Source of the DNA: Agapetus fuscipes
Taxonomy: Eukaryota > Arthropoda > Insecta > Trichoptera > Glossosomatidae
DNA length: 64,000 bases
Reading direction: 5' to 3'
Assembly (NCBI GenBank): GCA_951799405.1
Contig: OX637344.1
Coordinates: forward strand, 4,278,001-4,342,000
The translations under genes were made by a program, and so were the position numbers. The notes beneath the pieces are model-generated. The model had not been told where the DNA came from, did no database searches, and saw only the letters and a program-made list of their open reading frames with translations. How positions within the stretch are numbered: position 1 is the first letter of the stretch; every line of letters starts with the position of its first letter. Shown piece after piece: positions 31,030-41,529 of this stretch.

Positions 31030-31322
31030 ATTTATTCTGTAACTGTAAATGTAACTCTGTCGCCATTCCGCTAGGGGTGGCCAGAGCCTCTGCAGAGCTG
31101 CCTCCATTTTTTCCGATCCTTACATACCTCTTTCAATTAATTCATATCCATCACCTTTTTCATGCATTTTCTTCTTTTATGCTCACTTTGTATACACCAT
31201 TCTTTTACAATCTCCTCAATCTGATTACTCTATATACTTTTCTCGGTCGTCCCTTTCCTCTTTTTCCTTTCACATTCATTCTTTCCACATGCCCAAACCA
31301 TCTCATTACATTCTCAATTAAT
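31030..31322 (-). pseudogene. LINE-B 3' end
   Basis: Minus strand matches 58080-58370 of the best LINE-B copy: the GRPRKV region, KCMKKVMDMN-like codons, GGCCACCCCTAGCGGAATGG, CGACAGAGTT and the TACAGT tail. It is 5'-truncated and has frame breaks near GTATACA. Confidence 0.85.
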
Positions 31323-33078
31323 TAATACAACCCTGAGTTTGAGAGAAAGTTTGTAAATCCCTGATCTAATAAAGGGTAAAGTATGAAATTGAATATCCAA
31401 TACGAATCGGAAGACCCACCTTGTCTTCACAATCATTAATTTCTCCAGATATCTCGTAATTAAACCTTTTGAAATACAACGAAGCCTAAACGTAATCTGA
31501 AATGTAGCCTTTTCTGCGGAAATAAAGAAACTTAATCCCGGGTTTTTACGATCGCGAAAAGGAAATTATACCAAGGCGAAAAAAAGAGATTTTTAGCCTT
31601 ATTTTTCCAGGGGTTCACTTTACACAGGTTCAGTGGTAATCTATAGGTTTGGCTGGAACTTACTTGTGAGAGTTTATTTCACGGGCGAGTCTATAAAATT
31701 TCAAGAATTTCATCCAGCTGAGAGCTTGGAGGCGAACAAAGGAACTATCCGACTTACAAAGAAAGTTTATGTTTTTTAGAAGTGACTACACAAACAGGTT
31801 GATTCACTACAAAATAGTTTCACATTTTCAGCAGTTTGTAATCATGAAAATGTTGATTCAAAATCCAGTGTCTTCTATGATAGTATTTATTTACAGTGAT
31901 GTAACAGATTTTAAGTAAATTTGTATTTTGGAAACATTTATTCGTGGAAATTCGTAAAAATTCAAGTTTTGTTTTTTGATTATAACTATTAAAGAAAATC
32001 ATCTAACGAAAAAGTGAGTAGGTTTTTTCGGGCAGGTTAGTAGGGAAGAAAATTGGGTTTTTATTTTACAATATTATTTTCTAAATCTTTGTGAATTTCT
32101 AGGGTTTCAAGGGCAATAAGTTGTCTGCCTTCGCACCCTGAGTATAGAACCTTTACTCCTTTTGTGTTAAAAGAATGATCGTTTTCTACGCAGTGGTTTA
32201 TTTTTTAAATTTATTGTTTTGAAATTAATTTTCCCTCCGTGAATGTGCAAGCCATGGAAAAAATAGATTACTTATGTACACCTCAAAAATATACTGATAA
32301 GTTATTTTGGATCAACTCATGTTTAATTGAAATAACAATAAAATACGTCACAAAATAATCTTGATAGATAGCTTTAATAAGAGACTATTTTAGTATGTAG
32401 GTACATTTGTACGGATTTAAGGATTATTTAAGTAGACAAACTCTCCATGTCTGAGACACAGGTTTTTCTAGTTCAGGCACACGTATTTTCCTCAGTTAAT
32501 AAGTTTAATTCTAAGTTAATGTGCTCTTTCCTGTAAAAAACACATTTTGTGAATACACATTAATTATTTTTATTTGAAGCCGTTGACAGTTTTATTACAA
32601 AACTCTTGTAAAGCAGCTATAAACCTTTCGGCAAGATACTTTTGCGCCCTCCACGAGGAAATTGACGGATATTTTGTGTAATCCGAGTGTCGGAAAGACT
32701 GACGACGATAACAGATCGATCCCGACAAGGACCAGTAACCTGTAAAGTGAATATCACTTGAAAACCCCGAATGTTTGACCTTTTCCGGTCCATTGAGCCT
32801 TTTAATATAAGGACCCCTCTCGCTGGAGAGAGATATCGCCTTGTTTTCGGATCTGTGGAATAATCTATCGTCGGAATAAAAATGAAAGAATTCGTGGACT
32901 TATCAAAGAGCAGTTTTTTATACGTGGAATAATATGAATTGAATATATTGGAGACTAAAACCTACATGATTCACTTTTTATTGACTGTAATAATATGATT
33001 TTTGTGCTCTTTGATGGGAGAAATAACAAGGTATTCCTTCTATTAATTTGTAAAGAGAAATATGCACAATTCAAAGCA
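31323..33078. other. unassigned stretch
   Basis: The longest stretch without an assigned element. AT-rich with short frames only. TTTTCAGCAGTTTGTAATCA at about 31826 resembles TTTTCAACAGTTTGTGATCC at 33839, an unclassified repeat. No gene seen. Confidence 0.5.
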
Positions 33079-33170
33079 CAGACCGGACAAAGCTCAGTTG
33101 GTAGAATGCTTTCGTTTCATGCCAGAAGGCTGGAGGTCGATCCCCACCAAATTTGTATGAAATGATTTGC
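33079..33170 (+). repeat. SINE-A head
   Basis: GACAAAGCTCAGTTGGTAGA and GGAGGTCGATCCCC are A- and B-box-like. Opposite in orientation to the body that follows. Confidence 0.7.
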
Positions 33171-33186
33171 ATTTCTGTGTTTACTT

Positions 33187-33690
33187 AAAGCGCTACACAT
33201 ATGGTGTAACATCCTGCCGCGTTCTCTCCGAAGTGGTTGAATGCAGCTAGCGAACCTATTTAATTTCTCAGGGAGTCGGCCTTACGTCAACCACTTCAGT
33301 TGAAGTGGGGATTTACATTTCTTTTTTGAAGGCTGAGGAAACCTTGCCAGTATTTTATTTTGGGTTTGGAATAAACACCGAAACGGAAAATCATTTCAAC
33401 ATTCAAACAGTCGGTGTAATAGCCGCGGGAATCAAGACCGGAACCGGATAACGCTGGTTCGAATCCCGCGACGATAACTTCGACCCAGGTTCAACAGATG
33501 CCGTTGCATGCACACAAGCTTCTGCTTTCGCATGAAGTCAACTGGCCAGGTAAAATAGGTTGGTGGACTGCATTCCTTTCCACAAATCTATTTAAAAAAA
33601 AAAAATCTGACACCCTCGGTGGACTTCGAACCCGAACACTCGGCATGTAATGCAAGCACTCTAGCAACTGAGCTATCGACCGGACTTCTT
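33187..33690 (-). repeat. SINE-A copy interrupted by SINE-C
   Basis: Body and 3' end lie at 33187-33405, the tRNA-like head (CGGTCGATAGCTCAGTTGCT, GGGTTCGAAGTCC) at 33609-33690. The interruption falls inside the GAAATGATTT...GTGTCAGA region, which is continuous at 46998 and 60184. Confidence 0.85.
33407..33606 (+). repeat. SINE-C nested in SINE-A
   Basis: GTGTAATAGCCGCGGGAATC, GGTTCGAATCCCGCG, ACAGATGCCGTTGCATGCAC, ACTGGCCAGG and TCCACAAATCTATT, with a terminal A-run. Confidence 0.82.
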
Positions 33691-33728
33691 CAAATAAAAA
33701 ATACTTTCACATGCAAAAAAAATATTGG

Positions 33729-33832
33729 TTTACTCAGTCTTCTCAAGAAATGAGAATCAACCCATCAAAAGCTGGAAAGCCTCCACTGAAAGTGAAATGA
33801 TTGGCGTAAGGCCGGCCCCCTCACCTGTATAG
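33729..33832 (+). repeat. SINE-A body fragment
   Basis: GGTTTACTCAGTC, AAGAAATGAGAATC and TGATTGGCGTAAGGCCGGCC, then CCTGTA; head and end missing. Confidence 0.75.
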
Positions 33833-34359
33833 CTGAACATTTTCAACAGTTTGTGATCCAGAAAATTGTGGTTTAAAATCCCAATGCCACAAAATATTTT
33901 ATGAATTAATTATCATTATTATTGAAAGGCTAAATAGATAGTTTTAACACGTCACATCTCCCCTTCGGAGAGAAAATCGGATTTAAAAAAATACAATAAA
34001 ATCAGAGAAAACATTTTCATATTCTTTATTAATTGTTTTAGATCCCTCCTCCCTTGAATTAATAAATTATTCAACTTTTTAATGGAGAGCGAATGATGGG
34101 AGGGTGTACATTTTGGCGATAATTGAATTTGCCTACAAAATCAATCCAGAATCACAAATTCACAATCAGAATATTAGATTTGGTCGATTGTCATTTCTTT
34201 TCTTTGGCACAAATTCTATACAAAAACAGGAACCCATTTACAAATTGTTTTTTTTTGTTAATCAATATTTTCTTGAAGATTTTTCAGGAATCAAATGATT
34301 TTAATTAGAATTCCCTATAGACATAATTTTATACATTAAAAATATTAATTTTAATTTAT
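33833..34359. other. unassigned AT-rich
   Basis: Overlapping 60-codon frames at 34104-34308 show no recognisable protein. Confidence 0.5.
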
Positions 34360-34410
34360 AACACTTACCGACGCTCCGTGAAACAGGGGTGGCATTGGAA
34401 AAGTAAATAA
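34360..34410 (-). repeat. family R fragment
   Basis: GAAACAGGGGTGGCATTGG only. Confidence 0.6.
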
Positions 34411-34503
34411 ATTATTTCAGTAATTTATGAAATGTTTCAACGGAAACTTTGTAGAACGCCGTTGAAAAAATAAATAAACATGAAAACAAAACACTGGTTT
34501 ATT

Positions 34504-34812
34504 CTACTGTAACTGTAACTCTGTCGCCATTCCGCTAGGGGTGCCTCTGCAGAGTTGCCTCCATTTTTTCCTATCCTTACATACCTCTTTCAATTCATTC
34601 ATATCCATCACCTTTTTCATGCATTTTCTTCTTTTACGCTCACTTTGTATATCCCATTCTTTCACAATCTCCTCAATCTGATCACTCCATACTTTTCTCG
34701 GTCGTCCCTTCCCTCTTTTTCCTTTCACACTTTCTTTGTATACATACTTTGTCAGTCTATCATCATTCATTCTTTCCACATGCCCAAACCATCTCATCAC
34801 ATTATTTTGTAC
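34504..34812 (-). pseudogene. LINE-B 3' end, open frame of 98 codons
   Basis: Minus frame starts MMRWFGHVERMNDDRLTKYV, then KGKRGKGRPRKVW, KEWDIQSERKRRKCMKKVMD and DRKKWRQLCRG. A small deletion in GGCTCTGGCCACC shifts the last codons. The frame opens at a truncation, so it is a remnant of the reverse transcriptase protein C-terminus. Confidence 0.85.
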
Positions 34813-34857
34813 CTTACCTTTTGAACCTACTGATATTTATATTGCGTCAGAAGAATA

Positions 34858-34932
34858 AAACAGTGCGACCCCTTCAGAGAGGGTGCGCCAAAAAGTTGCA
34901 CTGTGTGTGAAGCTTATTTGCGTCTATTATTT
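34858..34932 (+). repeat. SINE-A 3' end fragment
   Basis: GTGCGACCCCTTCAGAGAGG...AAAAGTTGCACTGTGTGTGA. Confidence 0.65.
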
Positions 34933-35216
34933 AATTCATTGAAAATGTAAACAAAACAACCAGAATCATGAAAATATATTATGTCGGTCATATGGTGAAG
35001 CAAAGTTTGCGCTAGTTGTAGATTTGAGAGCCCTGGATGTTGGGGCCGCTAGATTGAGGTCCCTGGAAGGACCGCGGACCGCTTCTTCACAGACAAACAA
35101 GCCCCTGGCGCTCGCAAGTCTCCCAGAATAAACATTGCCAAGCTTTCAACAATAAAGAAAACACAGCAGAAGTACACAACGTATGTTCCTTGACAATTTG
35201 CCCTCTTAGGGACTTG
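34933..35216. other. unassigned stretch
   Basis: Frame 35049-35249 (minus) is unrecognised. Confidence 0.45.
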
Positions 35217-35600
35217 TACACCTAGTATAAAGCATTGCGCAAATCTCACTTCGATTGCGTAAATCGGAAATGTATGGAATATACAACAGCACTCCTGGTG
35301 AGTGAAATAGTTTTCATAAATTTTTGTATATACACGATCGAGGAGAGTTAACGTAATGTTTTATACAGGTAGTGTACCCAAAGAACACAATGTTTAGTTT
35401 GATTCAATGTATTGAAACTGAAGCGGCGCCTCTAGTGAGTGAATTAGTTTTAATACATTTTTCCATCTCCACGATCTAAGGGAGTTTACAAGATGTTAAA
35501 TACTTTAGGTAGTGTACCAAGAGAATTAAATTTATTGTATTGAAGCTGAAGCAGCGCCTCTGGTGAGTGTTTTAGTTTCCACACATTTTTTTGTGAAACG
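35217..35600 (+). repeat. three degenerate tandem units of about 135 bp
   Basis: Each unit has GCGCCTCTGGTGAGTGAATTA-like sequence (near 35290, 35425 and 35555), an ATACATTTTT..ATC segment and GGTAGTGTACC. Related single units lie at 40330-40490 and 61820-61990. Confidence 0.65.
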
Positions 35601-35849
35601 CTAAGGTCGAGTTGAGAAGGGAAGTTTAGTACCTACTCGGGGCGTGGGACGTTGTTTGTTTGCTGGAGTACAGCGGGGAATTACTATGTAAGTTTGTTTG
35701 CTCAGTTGGAAAGTGATATATGAGAGGACTCCGTAACAAGGAGAATGAGAAATTGGAATAATATGTGACTCTGGTCGGTGTTTGGCTGAGCTGTCAGAGG
35801 TGATGTCCCCAAAGACATCACTGGTTCTCATCCACGATGGTGACAGGAT

Positions 35850-35932
35850 AGACACAGTGACAAAACAACACAGACAATACATCACTATGTCAAAACAAGT
35901 CCAGACAAAACATCAAATACCTAATACAGAAG
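35850..35932. repeat. TGACAAAACA-type minisatellite remnant
   Basis: ACAGTGACAAAACAACACAG, ATGTCAAAACAAGTC and GACAAAACATC units resemble the 28.2-kb array. Confidence 0.55.
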
Positions 35933-36033
35933 AAAACCTAATACAAAAGAAAAGGATGTTAGATAGTGAACTTGAATTTAGTTAGGTTTAAGTTAGAATT
36001 ACGGTCGTTTGACATTTTGACAATTAGGTATAT

Positions 36034-36335
36034 TAATTTTTTTTAAAACTTAATTTAAATCGGATATTTAGCGAACCGTTCGGTGAGAACTTACATTATT
36101 CTCTACGTTTCGTCAGCGACGTAGCCGACGTCTTCAGGAGAACATCCTCTCTGTACGGCGACTGAGGATGAACTGAAGTGTTTTTCAAATTCAGTTCATC
36201 CTCAGTCGCCGTACAGAGAGGATGTTTTCCTGAAGACGTCGGCTACGTCGCTGACGAAACGTAGAGAATAATGTAAGTTCTCACCGAACGGTTCGCTAAA
36301 TATCCGATTTAAATTAAGTTTTAAAATTGTTCAGT
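36034..36335. mobile_element. Penelope-like fold-back with two opposed hammerhead-like cores
   Basis: Left arm (about 36040-36176) and right arm (about 36190-36330) are nearly exact inverted copies around a TTTTTCAAATTC spacer. Each arm carries CCTGAAGACGTCGGCTACGT then GACGAAACG. The same unit recurs at 46600-46990. Confidence 0.7.
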
Positions 36336-36380
36336 TTTAAAAAAAAAAAAAATATACCTAATTGTCAACTTGAATTTAGT

Positions 36381-36526
36381 TGAATCACACCTCAAGAGTC
36401 CTCTGCGAGCTTGGTCATCGCCATAGAAAGCGCCTATTCTCAAGCAAGACACAGTTTCTGTAAGTCTGGATGGACCTCAAGTGACCGTAAAGGTATATGA
36501 ATTGTTCAACACAGCGAGCAAAATAT
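36381..36526 (-). mobile_element. SINE-B fragment
   Basis: Minus strand body through AGAGGACTCTTGAGGTGTGA; head absent. Confidence 0.75.
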
Positions 36527-37554
36527 ATCTCACAGAAAAATCTCAAAAATAGCCTACCAAAATTAATTATAAAATGTAGGGAAACCGATGTTTTCGTACT
36601 GGTATACTAGGGCGATTAAAATAAACAACTGTGAAGGAGAACGAATGTTTGTGATTGTTTTCTTGAAAATTATGTAAGATATTGTCGCTGCAAGGTAATT
36701 TTATACACTTAAAAATATACATTTTAACGCGCATCACTTGCACATGACTTCATTTTTGTTTTTTGACGCAAAGGTTATGTTAATTGGTCATAGCACCACC
36801 GCCAACCCTCACTGTCGATGCTATCTGTAACCGATTGTTCTCCTTTTCTACCAAACTCGTACCTACACGCGAAAGCAATAAACAATTCTTATTACTTACC
36901 CTTTTGTTATCTATCTCCATCACACATGCATACTTTACATACATCCATCCCCCTTCCATGCGATAAAATAATGGCTAAAGTGGCAGTCGATTAAATGTCA
37001 TCCCTGTATTCTTAAAAATGTGAAAATATCCAAATTACAACATTGCTTTTTTGTTCGATGAAATCTCGAGCAAGAAAGCAAAACCAAAATGTTTCATAGA
37101 AAGAAAATCACGTAGCATGCAAAGCAAATATGATTCACAGAAAGTCTTATGATTCCTACAAAATCCTACAGAATTCCTACAGAATCCTACAAAAGCAAAG
37201 CAATAAAAGAATCTTGCGACTCTTGAAGCAGCTACAGATGAATATTTGCTTTCGTAACAAGTGCTCGACTTTAATATGAATACATATTGATGTTACGCGA
37301 GACAGAATAAATAAAACAATGTCAGAGAAAGTTGAAAGACAATCAAAGGAGGAGGCAGCCACCTGGAAGATGCTGAAGAGTGATGGCATCCAAGGACCTT
37401 CAGTGGAATCTCAGCAGACGGGGAAAATTCCCGAAACTATTTCCTTTATTCCCAAAAAAATGTAAGACCTTTTATGAGCAGTAATATTACAGGCAGCTAG
37501 AGATTCTGAAACAATATGTTTTTCAAGTAAGTAGAATACTTTCGGTGCTATTTT
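36527..37554. other. unassigned stretch
   Basis: Has a short repeat shared with 24.6 kb at 36530-36600, and ATTCCTACAGAATCCTACA in short tandem at about 37150-37195. No gene. Confidence 0.5.
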
Positions 37555-37661
37555 CAGACAGCAAAGCCACGGCTCATCCGTAGCCTATGGGGAATTTTTC
37601 ATACAAAAATACTATGATCCGTAGATCAGCCGTGGAATCAAATGATTTGTGAATAACACTG
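37555..37661. mobile_element. MITE-T copy
   Basis: GGGGAATTTTTCATACAAAA and ATCAGCCGTGGAATCAAATG, ending TGTGAATAACACTG. Confidence 0.65.
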
Positions 37662-37750
37662 TTTGCGTATTCTTATGGAATGAGTAAAATGCTAAAATTT
37701 ATAGATGTGCGACCGGTTTTCATTTTGAAGACGAAAACAAAAGTAAAATA

Positions 37751-37910
37751 GCCGGTATGTAGTCAAGTGGTTAACGAAAAGGACCTTAAAATAAATGTAC
37801 TTTTACCAAGACCTGTCACCATTGGTGCATCTAGCCTTATATCAACTGGGTCTTGCTTGAGAATTGTCGCTTTCTATAGCGACTACTCACCTTGCTGAGG
37901 ACTCTTGTAA
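37751..37910 (+). mobile_element. SINE-B fragment, diverged
   Basis: A-box-like GTAGTCAAGTGGTTAACG, a deletion of the B-box part, then TTTACCAAGACCTGTCACC and ACTGGGTCTTGCTTGAGAAT. Tail lost. Confidence 0.7.
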
Positions 37911-38447
37911 GCTCCTGTCTTAGAAACATATTAAAAGGAAAAATCTTGGAAAGACAAACACGAGGTCCCCCAAGAACTTTATACTTCCGGTATTTTAAGT
38001 GGCTCAGGATATCTCCTCCTATTCGCAACTCAAGAAGATGGCAACCAGCAGAGACAGCTGATGGCTGGCATAACAAGATACTGCCTAATAAGATGATAGT
38101 TATGAGGAAAGTTAGACGTTATATACTTACAATCCATAAGTTTGAAGATAATGTTGTGTTTTTACACGGTTTCTATTTAATTAAAACTGAGGTGATTTAT
38201 TTTACACAATCAATTTCAGATTCAGTTCGGATGCAGAGTCGCTTTACACTTGCACAATAAAACGTTTGGTTGATTTCTGAAGCTCCAGCTCAAACTAAAG
38301 CTTCCACAGCATTTTGGTCCCTATTTTATATGAAAAATAAACATCATTCTCGAAACATTGAGAATCGTTAAATATGTACTAGATTTTTCTAGAACATTCA
38401 ATTCAACCAATCTCGAATTCAACAATAGCAATTTCTTATAAGTACCT
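37911..38447. other. unassigned stretch
   Basis: A 122-codon plus frame (37892-38260) begins inside SINE-B and resembles no protein. Confidence 0.5.
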
Positions 38448-38878
38448 GTAACTGTAACTCTGTCGCCATTCCGCTAAGGGTGGCCAGAGCCTCTGCAGAG
38501 CTGCCTCCATTTTTTCCTATCCTTACATCCCTCTTTCAATTCATTCATATCCATCACCTTTTTCATGCATTTTCTTCTTTTACGCTCACTTTGTATATCC
38601 CATTCTTCCACAATCTCCTCAATCTGATCACTCCATACTTTTCTCGGTCGTCCCTTCCCTCTTTTTCCTTTCACACTTTCTTTGTATACATACTTTGTCA
38701 GTCTATCATCATTCATTCTTTCCACATGGCCAAACCATCTCATCACATGCTTTTGTACCTTAACTTTCACATCCTCTTTCAAATTACATTATTTTTTTAC
38801 CCATTCATTCCTAACTCTATCCCTCAGAGTTTTTCCTGTCGTGCTTCTCAAATGCTTCATTTCCACCGTACATACTTT
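38448..38878 (-). pseudogene. LINE-B 3' half, frames 38474-38782 and upstream
   Basis: The minus frame of 102 codons gives VKVQKHVMRWFGHVERMND to DRKKWRQLCRGSGHP, almost identical to the 57775 copy. Further upstream codons for KVCTVEMKHLRS and LRDRVRNEWV are visible at 38800-38878 but separated by a frame break near ATTATTTTTTTACCC. The (ACAGTT)n tail is short. Reverse transcriptase core absent. Confidence 0.87.
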
Positions 38879-39439
38879 CCAACATCTATTTATTTATTTA
38901 TTGAGAGACTTATATATACACTAACACAAACAATCCACAACACGCAACAACATATTCGTAACTATATGATCAAAGACGCCTCACCTAATTTTTAAATCAA
39001 TTCGCAAACAGCATTCCTCTTTCTAAATTGATTGAAAAAGAAGAAACGGCGCAAAGTTCCCGCCTTAGCGACGCCATTTTCCATTATTAGCACATACTCA
39101 TTATACACTTAGGTATCTCTCAAACAGAGTATTAAGAAAATAAATACGGAACCCGCCGAGCAAACAGCATATTATTGTGCGTCAACATCTGTAGATCACG
39201 TACAAAACCGTAAAGCTTTCGCAAAAATGTATCAAAAATAAAACGATCAGTAATGGCGCTGTTTTAGTAAGCATACATTTTTTAGTGAAGGGTATTTTTG
39301 AGTTTACATAAAATAAGTTTTTACTCGGGAAAGCGGGGTAAACAAGAGCATTCGCTTTCTAGAAATGGTTCCATGTTAGAACGACACAGTGATAAAACAA
39401 CACATGACAGAAAGACGCATTACAGAACGACGCTCACAA
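38879..39439. other. unassigned stretch
   Basis: (TTTA)n at about 38888-38902. A TGACAGAAAGACGCATTACA-type minisatellite scrap lies at 39385-39435. No gene. Confidence 0.45.
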
Positions 39440-39672
39440 GACCGGTCTGTTGTCTAGTACTTGACACTTCTTCTTTCTCGTAAATGGAAGGTTGTGGGTT
39501 CAAATCCCGGCGGAGCATAACAAATATACCATTGATATTTTCAAATACGCTCTTCGCTGGGTGAAAAATTCATATTCCTTTACCAAAGACCGGTCACTAA
39601 AGGTCCATCCAGCCTTATGACAATTGAATCAGCGCTCACCAAATAAATCATCCTTATAGTATTATTATTATT
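39440..39672 (+). mobile_element. SINE-B copy without 5S head, internally deleted
   Basis: CTCGTAAATGGAAGGTTGTG, GGGTTCAAATCCC and the body, then a jump from TCCAGCCTTATGACAATTG to AATCAGCGCTCACCAAATAA with (ATT)n. Confidence 0.82.
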
Positions 39673-39712
39673 GACAGAACCACACATTATTGAACGACAC
39701 ATGAAATAAATG

Positions 39713-40077
39713 CCACAGAGGTGTACGAGCTTGGTCGTCGCTACAAAGCGCCAATACTCAAGCAAGACCCAGTTGCTGTAAGGCTGGATGGACCTTTGGT
39801 GACCGGTCATTGGTAAAGGTTTATGAATTTTTCAACCCAGCGAAGAGCACATTCGAAATATAAATGGTATAGTTTTGTGCTCCGCCGGGATCCGAATCCA
39901 CAACCTTCCATTCAAGAGTCCGAAGTGTTGCCACTACGGACTACGGACCGGTCCAAGATGCCAACGACACGCAGTGTACCTGAGCGGTTACCCATCCAAG
40001 CACTGACCACGCCCAATGTTGCTTAACTTCGGTGATCTATGGGAACCGGTGCTTTCAACATGGCTAACGTCGTTGAC
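39713..40077 (-). mobile_element. SINE-B, full 5S and tRNA-like parts, truncated Jockey-like tail
   Basis: Minus strand starts GTCAACGACGTTAGCCATGT, has GTTAAGCAACATTGGGCG, then GGTCCGTAGTCC and GGATTCGGATCCC. It ends CGTACACCTCTGTGGCA, the first bases of the Jockey-like tail. Confidence 0.86.
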
Positions 40078-40300
40078 AGTGATAGTGATGTTTTGCCATT
40101 GACGTTGATAGTGATGTTTTGCCATGTGATTTTCTGTCATTGTGATGACATAGTGATGTATTTTCTATGTTTTTTGTCATGGTGATGTCTTGACATGTGA
40201 TGTACTGTCATTGTGATGTTCTGTTATGTGATGTTCTGTCATGTGTTGCTCTGTCATGTGTCATTATGTCATGAGTTGTTTTGCCACTGTGCCGTTCTAA
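40078..40300 (+). repeat. TGATGTTTTGCCAT minisatellite
   Basis: Units such as GTGATGTTTTGCCATTG, GTGATGTACTGTCATTG and GTGATGTTCTGTCATGTG, abutting the SINE-B 5' end. Confidence 0.8.
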
Positions 40301-40329
40301 CCCATCACCTCTAGAAAGATGTCAAAGTT

Positions 40330-40490
40330 TATCGCGGGGAATATAATATTACCTCAAACCTACAATCAGTATACCGAGTATAAAGCGTTGCGTGTATCTC
40401 ACTTTGATTTCATTAATGGCAAAAAATGTATGGAAGATACAACAGCAATCCTGGTGAGTGAATTAGTTTTCATACATTTTCATCCACACC
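40330..40490 (+). repeat. single unit of the 35.2-kb repeat
   Basis: TATAAAGCGTTGCGTGTATC, TGTATGGAAGATACAACAGC and TCCTGGTGAGTGAATTAGTT. Confidence 0.6.
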
Positions 40491-40575
40491 AGGGGACTCC
40501 AAACTACGACCCGCTAACCAAATGCGGCCCGCGAAAGGATTTGGTCCGGCACGCAGACGCAAATAAAAAAAGTTC
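40491..40575 (+). mobile_element. possible hAT-like end
   Basis: CAGGGGACTCCAAACTACGA and AAATGCGGCCCGCGAAAGG resemble the ends of widespread hAT-derived repeats. No transposase. Confidence 0.4.
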
Positions 40576-40614
40576 AAAAGGCCAGTGTTGTTATTGTTGG
40601 ACAGTTTTTGTTAT

Positions 40615-40740
40615 TAAAATCAGTTCATCCTCAGTCATCGTGCAGAGAGGGTGTCTTCTGAAGACGTTAACTACGACGCTAACTTTTGTTAGCGTCGTAG
40701 TTAACGTCGAGAATAATGTAAGTTCTCTTATAACGGTTTT
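40615..40740 (+). mobile_element. Penelope-like fragment related to 36190-36330
   Basis: CAGTTCATCCTCAGTCATCG, CTGAAGACGTTAACTACGAC, and AATAATGTAAGTTCTC. A short GTCGTAGTTAACGTC hairpin partly replaces the core. Confidence 0.55.
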
Positions 40741-40752
40741 TTCAGAAATAAT

Positions 40753-41054
40753 GTGAGGGAGACTCCATAGATTTCACAGATTCCAGGGGTCTATGGCACT
40801 TGTTGTAGTGCCGCAGAAGTATTTACGAGCTAAGTCGTCGCTTCAAATAGCCAATACTCAAGCAAGACCAAGTTGCTGTAAGGCTGGATGGACCTTTTAG
40901 TGACCGGTCTTTGGTAAAGGTTTATGAATTTTTCAACCCAGCAAAGAGCAAATTTGAATATATAAATGGTATATTTTTGGTGCTCCACCGGGATTCGAAC
41001 CCACAACCTTCCATTTACGAGTCCGAAGTGTTACCACTGGACTACGGACCGGTC
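40753..41054 (-). mobile_element. SINE-B copy without 5S head, Jockey-like tail
   Basis: Minus strand: CCGTAGTCCAGTGGTAACAC, GGGTTCGAATCCC and the body, then TACTTCTGCGGCACTACAAC and ATAGACCCCTGGAATC, TGGAGTCTCCCTCAC. Confidence 0.85.
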
Positions 41055-41529
41055 GAAAACGGCTCATCTATTATCCGTTTATTTTTTTACGGTGTAGTTA
41101 TTATTATTGCAAATATTTCAAACGACCGTCACTCCAAAATAAACTTAACAAATATGAATTTGTCCAATATCGAAATTTAGCAGGTCATATTTATTCACAG
41201 CGCTCCCTCTACGATATTTTCTGTTAGGGGTGGGTCCGTCCGTTTGTACCAACACCGAGCCACCCCAGTTTGACAATTTTCCCAGAGACAGGGTTTTCCT
41301 TTGAAAATTGTTTTTACAGCATTACCTTCGACTCTCTGATGTACAGTATATTATACTGTTCACGTGCATTGTGGACTCGCCTAACAATGTCATGCTACAA
41401 AGAAAACACGAGTGATTTCATGCGAAAGGTAAATTACAATTTAACCCAAATATATTCTTGGGTTTTTATTATTTTTTTATTGTCTTTTTACTTTGTTGTT
41501 CGTTGTATATTAATATTTTATCTCTGTAA
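41055..41529. other. unassigned stretch
   Basis: Frame 41270-41665 is AT-driven and hydrophobic because of the adjoining tandem repeat; no recognisable protein. Confidence 0.5.

Noticed and set aside
37892..38260. 122-codon frame as a gene
   Set aside because: It starts inside a SINE-B fragment and shows no recognisable motif; it remains possible but unsupported.
40319..40756. 145-codon frame as a gene
   Set aside because: It crosses three different repeats (the 35.2-kb unit, a hAT-like end and a Penelope-like fragment), so it cannot be one ancestral protein.
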